From: Tubulanus polymorphus
Taxonomy: Eukaryota > Nemertea > Palaeonemertea > Tubulaniformes > Tubulanidae
NCBI RefSeq assembly: GCF_964204645.1
Contig: NC_134029.1
Coordinates: 24,572,450 to 24,636,449 of the forward strand
Reading direction: 5' to 3'
Length of the DNA: 64,000 nucleotides
A model generated the notes under the pieces. It saw only the letters and a list, made by a program, of their open reading frames with translations, was not told the origin of the DNA and did no database searches. Both the position numbers and the translations under genes were made by a program. Shown here piece by piece: positions 51,313 through 63,533 of the stretch (position 1 is the stretch's first letter; every line of letters starts with the position of its first letter).

Positions 51313-53743
51313 GTAAGAATAAGCCTTTTCTAAGTAACTTTTAATGATTCGTCTATAATCTGTAAATAGCTTCAGTCTCTAGGATATTTTTCAGAGGGGT
51401 AGGGGGGAGGAGTAGAGGGGGGTAAGAAAGCAATAACATACTTCACGCCGAATATCTGCCGAGTGCTGAGCATTTCCGAATCCTTATTTTTTAGGTAATT
51501 CTTAAATCTTCGTCTATATTCGTCCATATTAGAAATAGGGATGGTCCACGCCTCCTAACCCCCTTTTGGTTACACTTAGGTTTAGTTCGTTTGCTGAACT
51601 CTTAACGAATATTATATCGTTTTTGCGAGTAATCTTGATAAACTTATTTCAACTCTGGGTCGTATATCCTAAACTCGTGAATTTGGATCCGAATACGTTC
51701 AAACTACTTCTGCTGTATTCAAATTAATCACAATATTTACAAGTCGTTGATAAACCGCTTCTCGAGATGAGAAAACGACGAGAAATGCAAAAATATCTCC
51801 ATACAAAAATTCATATGTAATGAATATTGATAAGTTTTTTAATCAGTCACGACTCGATAGTTGTGAAGACTCTCCTTTGCCTTGAAGATGACTTTTAAAG
51901 TAAAACCAGTCTCGGATGCGCTGTGACGGTTTGAAGGGGATTCAATTTGATATTAAGATCTCTTATGTTAAAAGCACTAGAAAATCTTTGATCCATAAAT
52001 GGAAATTTAAGAGCGGTATGAATTTCGTGTTGACGTCACACATCAGCATCACGTATCAAATGAAGGAAGATTATTCCCATCTTGATTCACAAAATTCGAG
52101 AAAAAAAAACCTATTCTGTCTCCTCAGGTGAAAGAGAGAGAGACGGAGGGCCGGCGAGGGGGGAGTAATTAGAATTCTTCAGGCCATCTTGTGATTTTAA
52201 GAAGCCCTTCAGACCCATCGTCCTAAACAATTTTCTTACAAACCTCCGATTTCACCCAATATTTAGAGATTACCCAATATTTAGAGTTGTGAGTTTCAAA
52301 AGATCTAGAGCCCCCAGTATTAGGGGGAACCATATAAACCTAGGAATTTCCTTTCCTTCATAGCAAGTAAACGTAAATTGCTCACATCTGATTGGTCTTT
52401 ACCAATTTCAGTATATAACCAATGCTATAATGTATAGGTTTATATGTATGTACGTATGCGGTCCCCGGAAGGCAATTATTTTGTGAAATTGGTTCGCGAA
52501 TTTTCCTATCAGAATATGAATTGGTGGCTGATCAGTTTACTGTACAGTGTGTCCTTTTATTGGTTTCAATATTCACAATGTCAGTAGCTGCTGCTGCTGC
52601 TGCTGCTGGAGGTGGTGTCTATCACCTGTACATCTATTTACATTTATTCTCTTTTTATCACGCGAAAAATTGAAAGCATTGACGATAATTTAGTGTTTGA
52701 TAATTGAGAGACAATGAATCGAGCGCGAATCTGTGAATCAGATAGAAATTGACGCCTGGTTGAAAGAATCTGTGATTAAGGTTTTAGGGCATGACTTGAA
52801 TTGAATACGCGATACTTTATGGGGGAAGGAAGGTTCGCTTCAGAATTCTATCAGAACATATCTGAAGTCAAATTCGCTGAAGGCTGATTTTTCAATTAAC
52901 AGATATTATTTCATGTTCACCGGCTTTTCGCTGATATTTTGTCGCCGGTTTTTGATCTATTTCAATCGATTCAAAGCGTCAGTTTGAATAAAAAGATCTC
53001 ATAAAACAATTTCATTTTAGATGTGATTTTCTATTTGAAATATTGCTTAGAATATTTCTCTTTATGTAAAGAAAAGAATAGAAATAGAAATCTATTTTCG
53101 TGAAGCTGTTACAAAGATATGGTTTGAATGTGAAGGAAATGTAAACAGATAATGATATGTTCTGCGCTCAATGTGGGTGTCTCACTAGACCTGAGTTACC
53201 TCAATCCCGTCTTGAGATAGCTACGTCCTCTACCGAGAATGTGTGAGGACCCCCAGCCAGCCCTTACCCCTCGAAACATCCCAATTACCTTCAGACTCAT
53301 TACTCTAAAACTGCAGTCGCACTGGTCTCTCCGGGGACAGACCGCGTCATTAACAAAACACCGCAAGTCAATTTACAAATCTAAAACTGAATAAAGACAC
53401 GTGTCACGTGAACTCCTGTGGGAGTTACTGGCGCAGCAGAGAGGAGAAGGTGAGACTGAGGGAAGTTTGAAGCTGATTGTGACCCACCTGTTTTAACACC
53501 TCCACATCATCCAACACCGTTAAAATCACATCAGCAAAATTATAATTCACTAATCGTTATTTCCTCACAATTGAAAATTATTCCCGATAATAATTTCAGC
53601 AATTTGAAATAAAGAGTTCGGAAAGTTTCCTTCAGCGAGTCGTTAATTTCGTACTCGTTTTCAATGTTGTTTTAGTGTATATCGTTACAACACGGATTCG
53701 GAGTGTTTTTCAGGAATGATTTGTTTTCTCCTCGATATTTCAG
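51313..53743 (+). other. Intron d-e of the RCC1-repeat gene
   Basis: This 2.4-kb intron runs from GTAAGA to a CAGCAG acceptor. It contains a seven-unit CTG run near 52585-52608, and its last 130 bases resemble the dispersed foldback family (shared GAGTTCGGAAAGTTTCCTTC-like and AACACGGATTC-like segments). Confidence 0.75.
53612..53712. repeat. Foldback-family fragment next to a splice acceptor
   Basis: GAGTTCGGAAAGTTTCCTTC resembles the family's GAGTCCGAAATGTTTCCTTG, and ACAACACGGATTCGGAGTGT matches the recurrent outer motif. The fragment ends about 30 nt before the acceptor of exon e. Confidence 0.5.
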
Positions 53744-53884
53744 CAGACTCTGGTGATGTGTATGTTTGGGGTTACGGTCTCCCGTGTGGAAACAAGCAAC
53801 ACAACGTTATTTCACCGATAAAGATAACATTGAGTCGAGCTATAGCCGTATCTGGAGGAAACACTCATTCGTTAGCCCTCATCG
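53744..53884 (+). CDS. RCC1-repeat protein, internal exon e (last exon found)
   Basis: The exon ends before GTAAGAAG and begins after a tandem acceptor CAGCAG (53741-53746). Starting at 53744 gives ...IAID-A-DSGDVYVWG; starting at 53747 gives the same protein without the Ala. Both keep the frame. It encodes SGDVYVWGYGLPCGNK, then ISPIKI, then AIAVSGGNTHSLALI, and leaves one base for the next exon. This is a fourth blade; its GQLG is degenerate (GLPCGNK) and the Cys of the His strand is again Ser/Gly. The WGYGL-CG pattern after a GQLGI-type blade recalls SERGEF/DelGEF-like proteins, but that is recalled similarity and weak evidence. The continuing exon was not found before 64000. Confidence 0.92.
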
Positions 53885-54077
53885 GTAAGAAGCATTTTAC
53901 TCTCAAATATCAACAGAATACATCTAAAAAACATCGCAGATTGGTTTGTTTGTAAAATCGACAGGAACAAACTGATCGGTTCCGGCGACCTCCAACCAGC
54001 ACTCTCTCCTCCCCCTGATGTTAGGACTTGGACTAGACCTACTATTGTACAGATACCATGTCGATCGTCCGGTTTTT

Positions 54078-54499
54078 ACTGATGACCACTGACTGACGTG
54101 GTTTGTAAGTTTGTGTGGTCAGTGTGGTGACTGATGACCACTGACTGACGTGGTTTGTGTGGTCATTGTGGTGACTGATGACCACTGACTGACGTGGTTT
54201 GTGTGGTCAGTGTTGTGACTGATGACCACTGACTGACGTGGTTTGTGTGGTCAGTGTGGTGACTGATGACCACTGACTGACGTGGTTTGTGTGGTCAGTG
54301 TGGTGACTGATGACCACTGACTGACGTGGTTTGTGTGGTCAGTGTGGTGACTGATGACCACTGACTGACGTGGTTTGTGTGGTCAGTGTGGTGACTGATG
54401 ACCACTGACTGACGTGGTTTGTGTGGTCAGTGTGGTGACTGATGACCACTGACTGACGTGGTTTGTGTGGTCAGTGTGGTGACTGATGACCACTGACTG
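54078..54499. repeat. 44-bp minisatellite, about nine units
   Basis: ACTGATGACCACTGACTGAC, GTGGTTTGTGTGGTCAGTGT, GGTG. The first unit has an 8-bp extra segment reading GTTTGTAAGTTTGTGTGGTC. It matches the upstream module of the SINE in reverse orientation. Confidence 0.95.
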
Positions 54500-54964
54500 T
54501 ATTCACTGTTACACCCGCTGTATCAGAGTTGTATCATTGAACTATTGTTTTACCGCGATTCATTGATTACTCGGCGTCAATCGTGGCGACACTTTTTTTG
54601 TTGTTTTTCACGCTATTATCTTCTGCTTCGGTGTCATGAAAGGCGACGATTGATTTTCAGGGTGGAAAAACTTTTGAATTCAAACAACGACGACAAAACC
54701 ATCATTCATCCATTAGGGTCAACATAGATGTAAACGATCTATCGATCGACTGATGCGTCTCATCGTGAACTAATTGAAAAGAGTAACGCATCAGTACTTA
54801 ACATCGTGTTTAAACTTGTCATGTGTTAATGGATTTATTGACCTGATAAAACCCCCGCGCCCCGCGCCCCTCCTCCCCCGGTAAGGGGGGATTTATTCGT
54901 TCATATTTCCTGCTTATAGTCGTACGTGATGAAGTATTATTCCAAAACGTTTCCCTTCAGAAAC

Positions 54965-55165
54965 TCTCTCCCCCTCCTCTCTCTTCTCTCTCTTCCTCTC
55001 TCCCTCTCTTTCTTCTCTCCCTCTCTCTCGTTCCTCTCTCTCTCTCTCGTCTCTCCCCTCTCCTCTCTCTCCTCCCTCTCTCTTCTTCTCTATTATCCTC
55101 TGTCTTCTCTCCCCTCCCTCTCTCTCCTCCCTTTCCCCTCCTTTCACTCACTCCCCTCCTCTCTC
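54965..55165. repeat. Polypyrimidine tract
   Basis: CT-rich, irregular CTCTCT and CCCTC blocks. The open frames over it are compositional. Confidence 0.93.
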
Positions 55166-56019
55166 AGTCTATAATTCATTATTCTATATCGTTATTATAA
55201 GAACAAAAGAAAAACAAACTCTATAAAGCCACAGTTTGAACTATTATCGATGCGGTACATGTTATCACTGTTTGGGTGTGTCTCAGGGGTGTATTATTAG
55301 TCTGCCTTTTTTGTATTGTTTGTTTTCTCTCAAGTCAAATTGAATGATTTCAGCCATCAATAACACGTAGTTGGAATTTTTCAATGAAAATATTTCTATC
55401 TAGGCCTAAATACTTGTTCGTAAATACTCGTGGAATATGATTCATATTTTGTCCTCTGCTTTGTAATTTTCGTCTCAGTTATTTTCAGATACGTTCAGTG
55501 CCTAATGAAACATATTGGCTTTTACTAATAATATTTACGAATTTTCCGTCGCAACGCTTCGCAACAATGAACAGAACGCTTCAGATACTGTTACTCTCTC
55601 CGTGAACGCTGACTGCCAATTAGCATTATAACGACCTTTGCTCGAGTCGTTGATGTCATCAGGGATCAGTGTCTCAATTCTATAGTCCGCAGTTCGTTAA
55701 CGGGCGTCTAATTAAGCGAACTTCGTTTCACGAACCGATTCATCATCGATCTACATAAAGAAACGACCCTCGCCTTTTGTAAGAGACTAATTTAGATTGG
55801 ACCGGAATCGCGCTTCTTAACGCTAAAGATCAAATATATAGAATCAATCGATCAGACATGAAAAAATAATGTATGATATTCATAGGTAATATTTACACTG
55901 ACGAGCAGTAACTGCTGCTGCTGGTGCTGCTGCTGCTGCTGATGCCAGTTATTAATTCTACGTTTTATAATCAATGTAGCCCTAATGAGCTCTTATTCTA
56001 TCTATTGTCACAGGTGAAG

Positions 56020-56101
56020 CTCTCTTCCTCTCACCCTTCCCTCACCTCTCACCCTCACCCTCCCTCCCCTCACCCCCCTCTCTCTCTCTCTCTCTCTCTC
56101 T
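56020..56101. repeat. CCCTCACC and (CT)n tract
   Basis: CTCACCCT-like blocks followed by (TC)n. Confidence 0.9.
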
Positions 56102-59100
56102 AGACTGTAGCATCTTCCACGTGTTCTCTAAACCGATGATGATGATATTTAACTATTCGATGCTAATATGACCTGTAGTGTATGAAGTAACTGTGAACCT
56201 CTGTAGTATACAAGCAATCAAAAATCGATTGAGTTGAGCTGAATTAATGAAGAAAATTCAATGAGTTAAACCCTTTTTCGTGACACTGGTTCCTACTGGG
56301 TATCGAAGCCATTTACTCATTTAGGTTCTAACCTAACTAATGTTAATTTGTTATCTTTGCGGAGATGGGCGTTCAAGTGCGCGAGGGTCGCTTTAAATAT
56401 TCGACTATAAAATTCGTGTTCATAACAAACACTGTAGAAACAAACATGTTCTATTACAGTCATTGAATATCTCGATGACTGCCATGCAGCCATATTTGTT
56501 TTAGTATAAACTGCCATTATATAAATTGATGTTTTTTATCTTGCACACACAGAGACAGTCCATAAAATTACAACGATCTATAATAATCCGGCGAGGCTTA
56601 TCAGCTTCAAATGGGATAAAACAAATACATGATCCCAACCGGCTATTGACTGATCCACGACCACTAGGCGCCGTGACCACGTGACCACGAGGACGCGGTC
56701 GGATTAAACTCCAAATTGCCGTTGTGCTAACACCGAAACGTCGATATGAATTTGTCGGCATTAACTAGGCTATTACGGGCCGGATATTAGTTCAGAGGCA
56801 ACTAGAATGAAAATGGCCGCCGGTCGTGGCATTCCATAGTTATTGGATGGCACGGAGGATTAGGGTAGCGTGCCACGTTTGAACCCGATGTCCTAACCCG
56901 GTCATAAATCAACTGACAGCACGCGGATGAGAGATGATGGGATGCCACGAGCAAATTCTACAATTTCCATCTTCAAACCGTCCGCGACGTATCATCATTA
57001 ATCGGGTTTTAGATGAAAAGTGTGACGACGCATCACTCGACTAGAATCCGGTGCCGTCACATTACAATAACGCTTACACATACATTTATTTCAATGTAAG
57101 ACCTCACAGAGAATCATCATTGTTTTATTCACCAGTGTTTCCAATAATATCTCTCATTTCTTGCCATTCCTTAGAATTATAGTTTCTTCTATGACATCAC
57201 CAACGCCGCTGCGTCACGATGTGATGTACAAGGGAACTCCAATTATCGCGGTCAACAGTTAGTTCCTCCAGGAAAGTTAACGTTTCGCTTGGCGTTTATT
57301 TAAAATCAAGTTCTATATCCACAAGGGCTTCACGGATTATCGTCAACCAGGTGGACTGTGGGGGTCGGCTTTGGGGTTTCTTTGTGTATCGTATCGCTTC
57401 AGCTAAAGCCAGGCGCACAGGCGTCTGAGGATGAAGACGCATCAATGTATTACAACAAAATCTAATGACTTATGTTTAGATGGTATAGACGCTCAACCTG
57501 GCTAGGGTGGACTGAATGAATAAGAGAATCAATTGCTGAAACGATGTCTATACTTCCTCCGAATTGTCCAGCATCTCTCGGTTACAAAACTAATTTAAAA
57601 TATATAGAATTATATAAATCTTAATCCTGTATTGAAAAATGATTCGAAAACAAATCGCGTTCTGTGGCAGGAAATTCATTTAAGATTGTTGATATTTGTT
57701 GTGTGAGTATGGTACTTCCATATTGCGCGGGGATACCTCAGTTGCCAGGGGTCACTACATCGACGACATTGATTTGACACTGATGGAGTTGTATTTGACA
57801 TAAAACCACGGAATCAGATTATAACCGGGCAAACTGTGGTACTATTAAACCGCGTTCATCGGTGTTTGGTTTCAATAGGACCAGGAAATTAACTCTGTCA
57901 GCGAAAGGATGCACCCCTCCTCATTTCATTTCTGGTGGAGATTACCGCCGATACTTGGTACACATCCTTCATAGCTCTACATCATCCATTCATATCGCAC
58001 AAAACACAAGGTTTAGGTTACAGTAGAACCTCCGTGTGGTGATTAGATCGGTGTGATGACCCGACTAGCCACGGTACAGCTCACTGAGAATCAGCAATCC
58101 TCCTGTTCTCGATGTCATCTCGAAAGGAAATTGAAAATCTCACATGACTTGTGAAGTCTGTAAAGGTGGAAAATTGATATATGTTTATATTACAACCCTA
58201 TTAAACCCTTCAGGCTTATTACTATAGTTATTACTATATATGAAAGTATGACTGATGACAACTCGAGTCTCTGTCACACACGTTACAATACAATTCAATG
58301 AATTCATCACTAGGCTCCGTTTCCTCGGAATCCAAGCTTCATTTGAGGATCTGTTTCTGTTTTGCTAGCCGCGAGGTATCTATGAAATCCCTGACCAGGA
58401 TGTTATCTATATTCGGCCTTGAAGATGATTATGAAAGGATAACTATAAGATTATCTCGTATGGTTCGGTTTAACGGTATGAATACTTGCTGGTTGTGATG
58501 ACTTACATTGTCCGGTCATTCGGATCAGATGAACGCTTGACCATTGGTCACTAATCAATACTACCGTCAGAGACCATTCATTAGATATCACCTTCGATGT
58601 AATTGCTGGTCATTTGTTAACGCTGACCACTGGTCATTTGTTAAGGCACTCAATTAGTTTATTTGTTAGTAGTGATGCCTGGGAATACTGGAGTCTATCA
58701 CTCATTAGTTTCAGTGTTCTCTCATTTTGCTCATTAGCTCACAGCCCATTATTTCTACTGATTGATTCTTCATACGTGTTTGTATAATTGGGATCAACTG
58801 TTCATCAAACCCTAGGTTGATGTGTTCGACTGTCAGACCATGAGGTACCCTAGTGTTTGGCTGTTGTATTAGTTAGGTAAAAGCTTTGACTGGTTTTAAC
58901 ATGTCATATAGTCTATAGAACCAAAATGAGCTAAGACTTGGCTACAGAATGAAAAAAGGCTCATGTACCTTGTCTACCGCACAGCTGCTGGGTTCGACCT
59001 GGAGTTGTTAGATTCTATTATATTTGCATCATTAGATTCACTTCGCTCAATAGGTAAATAATCGACGTTCTTTGTTTATATCGTAATGGATGGAAATTTT

Positions 59101-61384
59101 TGTTGACGGATTCATAAATCATAAATACAACATCTTGATCTCAAATTTATCACAACAACTTCATTAATCATCAATCTTTCATGTGAACAGCGGCAGCAGC
59201 ACCAGCAGCAGCAGCAGCAGTACTATACCTGAAAACCCTCATCATACACATCACTGACCTCTCTATAATCAATCAATAAAAACCGTACATTCTTATACCT
59301 ACTAATAATATCTATATCTGTCATTAACGCTGGGAACTTTCTCTCTCTGTCTCTCTATGTCAATAGACCGATACTAGCTGTGCACCAGTAATTAACCCCA
59401 CACTGGACGGACTCGACCGCCGGTCGAAGGTCTGTAGGGGCAAAAGTAGCGTAATTGACTATTGGCCTCAGCGGTCAGTAGTGGTCACTATCGGTCACTA
59501 GTGGTCAAGCTTAGCGATGATGAGATATAAATCAGTAGATCATGTATAGATTAATAATCACTGCACACGTTATTTATTATACGGTACTCTGTGAGAAGCT
59601 GTGAGTAGACAGCATGCATTCTGAACAGCATTAGACAGCGCTGAACGAAATTGGACAGCATCGGACAGTGTTTATGACAGGATCATTCTGTCTAAAGAAG
59701 GCCTCATGGAAGCCCTCGAAAAAAGGCTAGGTGTCACGATCAAATTCTCATGAACCATCCACCACAGCCCAGTACAAAGTTTTCTTGTAGCCGTGACCTC
59801 AGTTGATTGTGTGACCTTGAAGACTTTTGTCCAGCTCTGGACTCAGGAGTCCTGGGTGATTATTCCAGCTCTGGACTCAGGAGTCCCTGATATGATTAAT
59901 AATTAGATATGACATGTGAGAGACCGGATTTTAGTGTTATCCTCATTTGCTCTATATTCATCAGTAGTAGGCCTGTAATTAGTACAGCGGACTATCAGCA
60001 GCAGGTTCACCGTGGCGCACGTTTAAACCCGTCGTGGTCGTTACTACAGAGATCACTGACGACTCGTGTTAATGAGTGTTAAATAATACTATAGTTCGTG
60101 ACACAGCTCACCGAGAGGTATCACACTTTCCGGAACCTACGACCATCAAAAACAAAACAACAAACACAATCCCATTACAGTTAAACTAAAGTCTGATGTC
60201 GGGATTGTAGAGAGTCCGTACGAAACGTCGTGTCCTTTGATTCAGATTTTTGATGAATGATCTTTTACTATTAAAACTGTATACAGTGGGTTTGTTTGTA
60301 TTTAGTCATTCGATCACCCAGTATGTATTTGACCTGTATTGTAGACCCGAGGACTAGGACCCCCTCCGGTATAGATTAATTCCAAGTCAGGTGCGCAAAT
60401 TTTGACTCATATTGAAAGTAACTTTTCATCGGTTCTATTTAACTTGACACTAATAACAATGCACGGAAACTCATAGATCGGTTTGGTGTTTTCCTAATGT
60501 TTGTCATAAACAGTGATTTGTACAGATATTACTCAGACACTTCCTGGTTTATACCTCTAGTTCCGACTATCGCTGTCTTCACTGATCAAGATTAAACACA
60601 GTTTTGTTTCCACGTCCTGAGAAATATCACTTAAACCATTTCCTAAAATTACACCTAATAGCTGCTACTGCTGCCACTGCTGCTACCGGTGCCGCTGCCG
60701 AATTTCCTATTGATGCAAAGGTGTCATAATAATCATTAAGTTTTGATTGAATGGTTGGAATGAATGTCAATTCGCAATTATCTAAGGCTATGTGGAAAGT
60801 TGAGGAGGACAGATGTGGAGAGAACTGCAGCGTCTCTCCTCACGTGTTCACCGTGGTTATGTAACGTCGTTCTCGCATGATTATTATTTGACTCTTGTTA
60901 TGGCAGTAATTCCGCTGAACTGATTTAGAATAATTCTAATAATATTGATATCTAAGAGATGGATAGGGAGAGAGTGGATTATATAACATAATCGTACGCA
61001 CTCCATAAATCACTGAATCGCTTATTATCGATGTGATTAGTGTTTAAACCCTCCTGGACATCTCAACGCATCTCGGCAACATCTGTCCCTAAACTGGAGC
61101 TCTAATGAGACCCGGATGTCTCCTCCTTACACGGGAATCTCAAAGACAACGACACAATGAGAAATATTCTATCAGTCTTATACTATAGAAACATATAAGC
61201 CAAATTTAAATCAAACTTGGACACGATTTGGTAATTTCCCTCTTGAATATCTTGAATTCCAATATTCATTCTTCCAATGTATTTAAACCAGTGTATTTAA
61301 GTCATTTCAATGTTAGGACTCGGTTCTTAGATCGTGGGATAGACAATCAGTTTTCAGTCTCAGTTTTATCGCTATTCGACTCTG

Positions 61385-61500
61385 GTTTACCATCAACACT
61401 GACCAGTGTCCATAAGCACTAACCAGTGGACTTGACCAGTGTCCATCAACGTTGACCAGTGTCCATCGACATTGACCAGTGGCTATCAACTGACCAGTGG
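61385..61500. repeat. GACCAGTGTCCATCAAC tandem repeat
   Basis: About five degenerate units of 18-25 bp around TGACCAGTGTCCATCAACGT. Confidence 0.8.
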
Positions 61501-62024
61501 CTATTTGACGAAATCCTCAGTGAATAAAAGCGACTCTCGACTCTGATTAATTCTACATCAATTACACCCTGTTTATCGATATGTAACGACGGATTGACAT
61601 CTACACGGGGATTAACGAGGATTAACGATAATCCGTTTTTATCCCGAGGATAATTTCTGATCTGTGAGCTGTGCGGCCTGGTCAGTGATTAACGAGATAG
61701 AGGTGAAATCTGCATTTAAAAATCATAGACGATTTATCGTTAATAACAATTCTAGAGATCAATTTGATTTACGGTATTTATCATAACTATTGGTAAACAT
61801 AGCGAGCAACCGTATAATGATCAATCATTGAGAATAAAAACATTTATTTATATCTGATCGGTCCGTAGAGAATTGTAAATGGTTCGCAGTGGTCAGTATA
61901 ATGGTCAGTAACAGATTGAAGAGAAAGTGATGGTCAGTATTGTCCGTGCTTTATGGCCATCTGTACCGTGTGCAGTCACTCCGGAGAATCAGCGTGAATT
62001 CCTCTGACAGAATCTACACACAGA

Positions 62025-62158
62025 TCACAGCTCGCCCAGCGATCAGATTCCACAATCACAGAGTCCAATTGGTGATCACAGACTCGCCCAGCGATCAGAC
62101 CCCACAACAGACTCCACAGCGATCACAGACTCCACAGTGATCACAGACTCGCCCAGCG
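62025..62158. repeat. CACAGACTCGCCCAGCGATC minisatellite
   Basis: Irregular units built from GATCACAGACTC and GCCCAGCGATCAGA. The open frame over it is a repeat translation. Confidence 0.85.
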
Positions 62159-63389
62159 ATGAAGCTCACGTCTCTTGACTCTTGAAGAGTATTAAGTGTT
62201 TTACACGTGTAAATTGATATATACTTTTAAACGCATTAAAAGTTGAGAGTTTGAGAGTTTATGAAGAATCATGGTTTAACATCTGAATATAGTTTCTGAG
62301 TTTTACGTGACAGAAATATTGAATATGATGGCGTTTGATTGAAGCGTTATCCACACGTACGTGGCACTGTGTCAAACCTCTTACCAGCTAGTGAGACGGG
62401 GGGGGGGCGTCTTCCGCACCTCTCGTTACCTTTCTGAACCTTGTTCGTGTTCATTCTTCCCTAATAGTGGCCCAGCACACGAGTGCCAGTAACTAACACT
62501 ACATCGTGATTTACACGACGCTTTTAGAAATGCAGCGAAAATATGTATTATCTCTTATTGCGTCTAAACGGGTAAAAAGTCGATTTAAGCAACGACAGAT
62601 GATTAAAGCGGTTTTACTTGTGTCGTAATCACGATTACACAATCACATTCTTGACACTATTTTTTTACCTCATTTTTTGCTAATCTTCACTCGGTTTCAA
62701 CTCGTTTCTCGTATTTCGGTCGAGACTGGATCAATTCCACTGAAACAACACTTCAATTCTAACACGAATAAATGCCAAAACAACACCGAAAGAAGTCTCG
62801 TCATAGAGACGCGTGTTTTTGGTGTAGGTTGGGACAATAGCACTTTACCTGGTTTTTAATCAAAGGTCCAACGTTTTTCTAAGCGTCAATGGATTCTATA
62901 AGTTTTTCTGAATTAATGAATATCGTGAAGAGTTGACGCTTGTTTGACCACTCTCTCTTTATCTGTGTCTGGTTGTAAACCAGTGAATGTTCGCGCCTCG
63001 CGCCTTCTATAAAAAATGCAAACAACGCTGATGTTTTTGTAAGTGTCAAACTCGCAGCTGAAAGTGATATCCGTAAAAAACCTAATGATCAGCGTTTTTA
63101 GTGTGGATATTGGGGGGAAAGCAGCCGCTGAAGTGAACGTTTGGCCACTCTAAATACAGCGGGACCTCATTGACATGTTAGACGCAGTTTGAATACCCCT
63201 TGATGCTCATGGCTTTGAGGTTTTCAATTGAATTTCTAACAAACACAAGCACCATCTCTGTCCGGGCCTGTCAATTACATAGAATAATATTATCACGAGT
63301 ATGTATTGTTAACCTTACTGCGTGAGCTGTCGAGTAGGAATCTTCAATAGTATATACCCGTGCATAAAACATCAACGCGATCCGTATCG

Positions 63390-63533
63390 GGGGAGAGGGA
63401 GAGGGGGGAGAGGAGGAGAGGGAGAGGGAGAGTGGGAGTGAGAGAGGAGGAGAGGGGAGAGGGAGAGAGAGGGAGAGGGGACAGGGGAGGGGGTGGGGAG
63501 GGGGAGAGGGGAGAGAGGGAGAGGGGAGAGCAT
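63390..63533. repeat. Polypurine GA-rich tract
   Basis: GGGAGAGGG-type blocks. Open frames on both strands (Gly/Arg/Glu and Ser/Pro/Leu) are compositional. Confidence 0.93.

Larger units (their letters stand above)
53885..61384 (+). other. Probable next intron or 3' part of the RCC1-repeat gene
   Basis: The phase-1 donor at 53885 requires a further exon, but none was recognised. Apart from the listed satellites and short CTG/CAG runs near 55912-55941, 59192-59222 and 60662-60682, the sequence is unassigned. Confidence 0.5.

Noticed and set aside
54078-54499. CTGATGA in the 44-bp unit as a tandem hammerhead ribozyme
   Set aside because: No GAAA element follows at the required position, so the catalytic core cannot form.
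55990-56101. Possible next exon after exon e, following TTGTCACAG with a compatible phase (GEALFLSP)
   Set aside because: It becomes CT-rich repeat at once and shows no RCC1 motif.
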